A stretch of 64,000 nucleotides of DNA, taken from Paralvinella palmiformis. Lineage: Eukaryota; Annelida; Polychaeta; Terebellida; Alvinellidae. Below are positions 58,986-64,000 of the stretch, piece by piece. The notes beneath the pieces are model-generated. The model did not search any database, was not told the origin of the DNA, and saw nothing but the letters and a program-made list of their open reading frames with translations. The stretch is taken from positions 328,501 through 392,500 of the forward strand of contig JAODUP010000031.1 of assembly GCA_025642065.1 (NCBI GenBank), in the 5' to 3' direction. Position numbers and translations under genes: made by a program. Position 1 is the stretch's first letter; every line of letters starts with the position of its first letter.

Positions 58986-61500
58986 TCTGAAGAGAGAACA
59001 GTTCAGTATTAATATTAATTATATGCTACACAGTACATAAACTCAATAGGCTTATAAAGACCTTCAGACATGAAGGTACTTTATACCATCATACATCAGT
59101 TATTGCAATAATAATGTGTACAATGAATCGTTAAAAAATGGGAGGGAACATAGCATTAATCGATTCCAAAAAAAGTCTACATTCTTAATCTGATCTATTT
59201 AGTATTATTAATTTAAAACATAAAATACTTTTATCAGGTTAATGCTGAATAATATATTGTTCTTTATCACATAATTATTTAATTTTATGCATAAGTCAGA
59301 GAACAGAAAGAAGAATACAATTATATATACAAGTTGTTGTTGCATTAATTCACTGCATGAGAATAATCATTGATAGCATACAAGTCCTGTTTTGTACAGA
59401 TATAAACATGCAGGAGTTTGCTTAAATTAGCTGCCTGTTTGATTTTCAGTTACAAGAACCTGTTTGTATCTCATGCAATAAATGTGTCATAGCATTCTGA
59501 GTCATATGCGACTCGGAGATCAATATCTTGGTTTACAACAGCTGTCTTGGTAGCTGGTTAGCTGTGTTTATCAGGTAGATTCATTTTAGGCTGATGCAGA
59601 GATGTAACACTGAGCTAATATTAAAAACAGATAAAACAAATACATTGGAGAAACATGAAAGCTTTAAAAAAATTGCTATTACAAATGTAGTATGGGTCCA
59701 TTTATTTGCACACATATTTTTAAAGATCTTCTAACTGCAGTTATTAAATTGATATTCATTTCAATACCTGTTACCTGTCTTGAACATTATTCTCTGATAC
59801 ATAGTGCAACATCGTTATAATGGACACAGGTACAACAAATTCATGGATACAACCAATTGATTCTCATGTATGGATTTTCTCCCTATCTTATCCATTGTCC
59901 CTGTTCATGTATGTTACAAACAGAAGAATAACAAATTCACAGTTATAATAAACATGTGTCATTTTAATTTAATTTAGTTTTTTTGCACAATGACATGTGG
60001 TGACCTTTATTATAATGCAATTGTACAAACATACATGCAAGATTATTGTGACAAAAAAGCTTTATTCATCAAATGGTGATAAAATTACCAGATTTTATAA
60101 CTGAGATTACTACGTTTTGTTCTGGACTTATTCTTGCCTAATACTTGTTTACACGCTTTTTAAATGAGTTAAAATTGGTTGGTTCAAGTGATGTCAGAAT
60201 TCAGGAGCTTCCGGCCTGTGTCGTGCTTCAAAATGGCGCCACCCACAGCCCATTAATAGTCAATTAATCAGCACTTTGAAATGGATTATTTAATATGTGG
60301 GTGATAATTTTTTACATTTTTATATCATTTATGATATTTGTGAACATAGCTGTATTAGTTCTGAAAATTTTAAATGTAGGTGAACTATTCCTTTAATCCT
60401 GTAAGTTCAATTATTATCTTTATCTTAGCTTCCATGCCCATTGATTTGGCAGAATGTGTGCAAAATGTGTTTCTTGTGGTCATCAGATATCCAACAAAGC
60501 AGCCCATTTGAAAGCACAATTTGACAGCCATAAGTAATGCAGCAAGAGATAGGCAGAATCAGATTGTTTTCTTTCATAACCAATTCCCCCCCCCCCCTGA
60601 AATCATTAAGAAAATATTCTGTATTTCACACGTACATCAGAGAGATTTTAGAGACCTTTCATTATCTCTCTATTCTGTTCAAAGGTGCTCATTAGCATGT
60701 ACTGGGGGCTCTGTAAGTCAATTTATCAGTTGTAGAAATTTCCATGCCTCCTCCACACCCCTTCTAGCTGTCTGATTGACCCAATTTTCTTCTACAGGCA
60801 TGATATTTATTCTCAGGGTTTTTTATTCTAAGTGGATTTTTTTAAGGCAATATTTTTCCTATGACATTTCCTAATCTGTACAATTCAAAGACGTTTCCAG
60901 GATCTGGAAAATGAATTTGATATTTTCATGTTTTCCAGGACATGTGGGAACCCTGAACTTCAGAACCAATCACCAACTGATTAGGGAGCTTTTGGACAGA
61001 GTTAATGCCAATGATGTTCTGTATTTCACATGTATATCAAAGCAGCGTTTTATAGCCTCTTTCATCAATTATTGATTAATTGTTAACGTGTGACCTGTGT
61101 GCCACAATTGCTAATTGACCTCAAAGCAAAACAACAACAAGCCAAAACAGTTGTAAATGACTTTTTAATCTGTATTAAACAAAGACAAATGGTTAGCCAT
61201 ATGATGTTTAGCTGATTGTGCAACACAGAAACTAATTGACAAATTTCTTAAACATTGCTGAGGATTTGGGCTATATAAACTTCAACAAAAATAAAGAAAT
61301 CCATTATATGCAGAATTTATTATCTCTGCTGTGTGCACGCGTAAGACATGCAAAAATGGTTCTCAAAAAGGGCTGACTTACCTAAGAAAGTTAAACTCAT
61401 CAACTATAAAAAAAATATGAAGGGAAAAGGAATCAACAAATCACAGATATTTAGAAGATCAGAAAAAACAACAGTGCAGAATGCTGTGTAGTAAAGAAGT
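58986..61500. other. Upstream of TBCE, no gene recognised
   Basis: AT-rich, with a C run near 60588-60597. A TBCE 5' UTR exon is expected in this direction but I cannot place it; gtgtcgtgcttcaaaatggcgcc at about 60219-60241 contains an aaaatggcg motif typical of metazoan promoter/first-exon DNA and is one candidate region. Confidence 0.4.
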
Positions 61501-61590
61501 TGCCTCTGTGTTCTAATTGGTAGCATGTTGGACCACAGATCACTAGCACCTGAGTTCAAATCTTGGCGTGGACATATCTGAGAGGTTTTA
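61501..61590 (+). mobile_element. SINE family A, 5' half
   Basis: tgcctctgtgttctaattgg, tagcatgttggaccacagat, gttcaaatcttggcgtggac (box B) and atatctgagaggtt match the head of family A. The body and 3' end are missing or decayed. Confidence 0.65.
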
Positions 61591-61929
61591 CTGTATATAA
61601 ATGTTCATATTTGTATCAGGAAAATTAATAAATGAGATTAAAATGACATTACTTGCTTTTCTCAATGTTAAATAAAATTATCTGGAAGGACTTAAATCAA
61701 CGAATGGTTAGACTTTAGACAGGTTATATGACTAATAATAATATCATAAATAAAAATTTTGACTGTTTTTACCACTGTCCCATCAAAAGCCAATTTTGGA
61801 TGGTAAAAGCCAACCTTACACAAAATTATAGAACAACCATCAAATGATCGATCAGTCAATCAAATTACCAATAAATAGATCTAGACGAGATGTAGATTTA
61901 ATTAGATCAATAGACTCATAGAGTCAACT

Positions 61930-62357
61930 CATATCGATCTCAGCCCACCTAATTGGTTGTTAAAGTGGTACTCCCATATATATATATTGTTATGTATAAT
62001 TAAAAAGCCAGCATAATAAAATGTGTGTTTGTGTACAAAAATAAAATGTTACATGAATGTCTATGTGTTTATATGCTTTCTAATTATCTGAGATCACCAA
62101 CCCCACCACCATGGCAGTGTCTGGCGACTAAGGAAAATCCTCTGAGATCGCCACCACCACCACGCCAGTGTCCGGCGATATTTTGTGAACTGTCGGCTAT
62201 GCTGCCACATCGCCAAATACAGCGGATGCTCCTCAACTTTGAGAACGCTATGTGGAAGTAAAAAGTTATCAGGGTTCAAACAGAATGAAAGCGGCATGAT
62301 TAGAGGTACCCCATAGAAATTCAGTAGTGTAAATCTGAAAATATTTCTTAATGAATG

Positions 62358-62392
<35 letters not shown>

Positions 62393-62610
62393 TGGGCCGA
62401 GATTGGCGACATCCAAAAACTTATTTACAATAAACACTTTTATGCAAAATGGGCCGAAATCAATATAGATCTAGATCTATATTGATGAGACTCACGTCAA
62501 TATCTGCTCATTGATATTATGGTATGGGTAACTATTTTAATGTTAACCAGCTTGGAATAAGTGGGCCGAGATCGACATGGGCCGAGATTGACGAGGGCCG
62601 AGATCGACAG
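61930..62610. mobile_element. Putative MITE with gggccgagatcgac ends
   Basis: atatcgatctcagcccac at about 61931-61948 is the inverse of gtgggccgagatcgacat at about 62559-62576. Several more gggccgagat[ct]gac motifs lie at 62393 and 62577-62610. Inside are a direct repeat (ctgagatcaccaac... and ctgagatcgccacc..., about 62089 and 62141), a TA run and the palindrome at 62459. Confidence 0.45.
62459..62486. repeat. 28-bp perfect palindrome
   Basis: atcaatatagatct immediately followed by its exact reverse complement agatctatattgat, no loop. Confidence 0.95.
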
Positions 62611-63098
62611 ACCCATGGGCACGGCATAGTCTACATATTATAGCGACTTACTGAGTACTCTCGACTTCTTAGGGTGTAACTGTTAGCATTAAACGGGGAC
62701 ATTAGTATAATTCCAACTGTATATTTCGTCCATTATTTTTGACAGTAAGTCGTCTGATTATTAAAGATAGTGAGTGTCACATAAGATTAAATACACAGTG
62801 CTAAAAAATGTCTGGATACGTTTCAGCGGGTAGATTCTATGAGTCAGTCCTGTGAGATGCACTTCATATCGTCCCATTGAAAAACGTATACAAAACATAT
62901 CGTTCCATATAACACAAAGCCGTCCTTCACTTTTCGTATCATGCTTGAAAAGGTCTGTAGGACTAATTTATTTCTTAAACAATACAAAAATAAAAATCAT
63001 GATGAGTATTAAATGCTACAGAAAATTGCATTATCTTATTTATCATATATTTATTTGCAGTTATTCAACATAATATACACTGATGCTGTAAATTTGGG

Positions 63099-63204
63099 GT
63101 AGAGACCCCTGACTGTCGTCTACTGGGCATAGCCATATTGCTAATTGGTGTTCCCCTGAGTTTTATAGCTCTCGGTAAAACTTCTTTTTAATGAACACAT
63201 ACGG
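63099..63204 (+). repeat. Dispersed repeat D, longest copy
   Basis: gtagagacccctgactgtcg, gctaattggtgttcccctga, ttatagctctcggtaaaa and aatgaacacata; shares its left part with 25153-25190 and its right part with 29996-30070. Confidence 0.6.
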
Positions 63205-63305
63205 AGATAATTCCCTCGGACGGACATAATCCCCTCGGACATTATCCCCTGGGGACATATAATCCCCTCAAGACAAAATCCATTCAGAACATGATCCCCT
63301 CACAG
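63205..63305. repeat. Degenerate short tandem repeat around ggacataatcccctc
   Basis: At least five units: ataattccctcggac, ataatcccctcggac, attatcccctgggg, atataatcccctcaag, and catgatcccctcacag. Confidence 0.75.
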
Positions 63306-63439
63306 TAAGAGCATAAAAGCAAATATAAAAACAAATATTTTAATAAAATTTAATTCAAAATTTATTTCGTCGAATAAAGTAACAACGCCCCATAGAACTT
63401 CAGGAATTGATTTGATATCCTGGTTCCTGTTTGAACAAA

Positions 63440-63715
63440 GCTTGTGTAGTATGGCCTGCGGGGTGACTATGTATCATCTTGAATGATTTGCGTTTGGCTG
63501 GCCGGTTACCACGACGATCACGGAACAAGACAGTTGCAACCAGGTCTTGATCTTTGCGCAGACGGTCAAAGTGGATCATGTATGTGAGGTGTAGAATTGG
63601 TCACAGTCTTCATCTCAAGGTCAGTGGTGATATCAGTCTTGCACGAGAATGCGATACAGTTGGAACCAGGGTTAGCAGCTTCTGCCGCTTGCCGGTTTCT
63701 GCCATGAAATAGGTT
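63440..63715 (-). pseudogene. Possible FLYWCH-like zinc-finger / transposon fragment
   Basis: Minus-strand translation gives PGSNCIAFSCKTDITTDLEM and NSTPHIHDPL, with C-x4-C spacing and H-x-H at roughly FLYWCH-like distance, then a stop; a second frame reads DRLRKDQDLVATVLFRDRRG. FLYWCH domains accompany MULE transposases, of which fragments are present elsewhere in this window. The cysteine spacing is not a clean match, so the call is weak. The window ends before anything upstream (63716-64000 holds nothing recognised). Confidence 0.25.
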
Positions 63716-64000
63716 TCAGCCATAATTTTGACAGAAATGACAGAAATAGTCCAGTAGACCATATATTTCAGTAACAATTGCCAATTAATTACGTTTTCAT
63801 TTGTTAATCTGCTTGGTTAGCATATACCTACTAGTCTACATCATAGGATTGATCTTTGGAGATCGTCTGCTTCAAGTGAGAGAGCGTTTCCAACCTTAAT
63901 TTGGACTTGTGCACAACAAACTCCGAAACCAACTTCGTGTGGCCAAAGCAGCAAAGTTGGTTAAATTCTCTGTTACAGGATGCTCAGAGGAAATACAGAC

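Overview
The window is animal nuclear DNA: AT-rich, with spliced genes (GT-AG introns), many TA and CA/GT microsatellites, and abundant tRNA-derived SINEs and DNA transposons. The proteins and repeat content suggest a lophotrochozoan, most likely a mollusc; that placement is inference. Every gene was rebuilt by hand from exon homology, splice signals and reading-frame continuity.

Four protein-coding genes are supported. (1) A complete annexin on the plus strand (3130-14337, 9 coding exons, 315 aa) begins with a 9-nt coding exon and then a 6.3-kb intron full of transposon remnants. (2) A FkbM-type methyltransferase gene on the plus strand (23806-26258; 3 exons seen, N-terminus uncertain). (3) PNPT1, mitochondrial polynucleotide phosphorylase, on the minus strand (45668-26919, 25 coding exons, 795 aa); its 3' end converges on the FkbM gene with about 660 bp between stop codons. 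(4) TBCE, tubulin-folding cofactor E, on the minus strand (58978-49160, 13 coding exons, 523 aa), tandem with PNPT1. The four are unrelated in function (membrane/calcium binding, methyl transfer, mitochondrial RNA turnover, tubulin folding), so this is an ordinary stretch of metazoan chromosome and not a cluster with one job.

Introns and intergenic DNA hold most of the unusual content: three tRNA-derived SINE families (called A, B and C here), two with clear target-site duplications; three copies of one pogo/Tigger-like family at different stages of decay, plus an unrelated 685-bp pogo-type MITE inserted between the arms of a large inverted repeat made of MULE transposase fragments; LINE fragments of CR1/Jockey-like and RTE-like type; a hAT fragment; a hairpin MITE; several minisatellites and perfect palindromes.

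The least explained region is 46.7-48.9 kb, between PNPT1 and TBCE. It is much richer in G+C than its surroundings and carries several short plus-strand reading frames, at least two of which would encode membrane-spanning peptides that I do not recognise. No CRISPR array, prokaryotic operon or free-standing tRNA or rRNA gene was seen.
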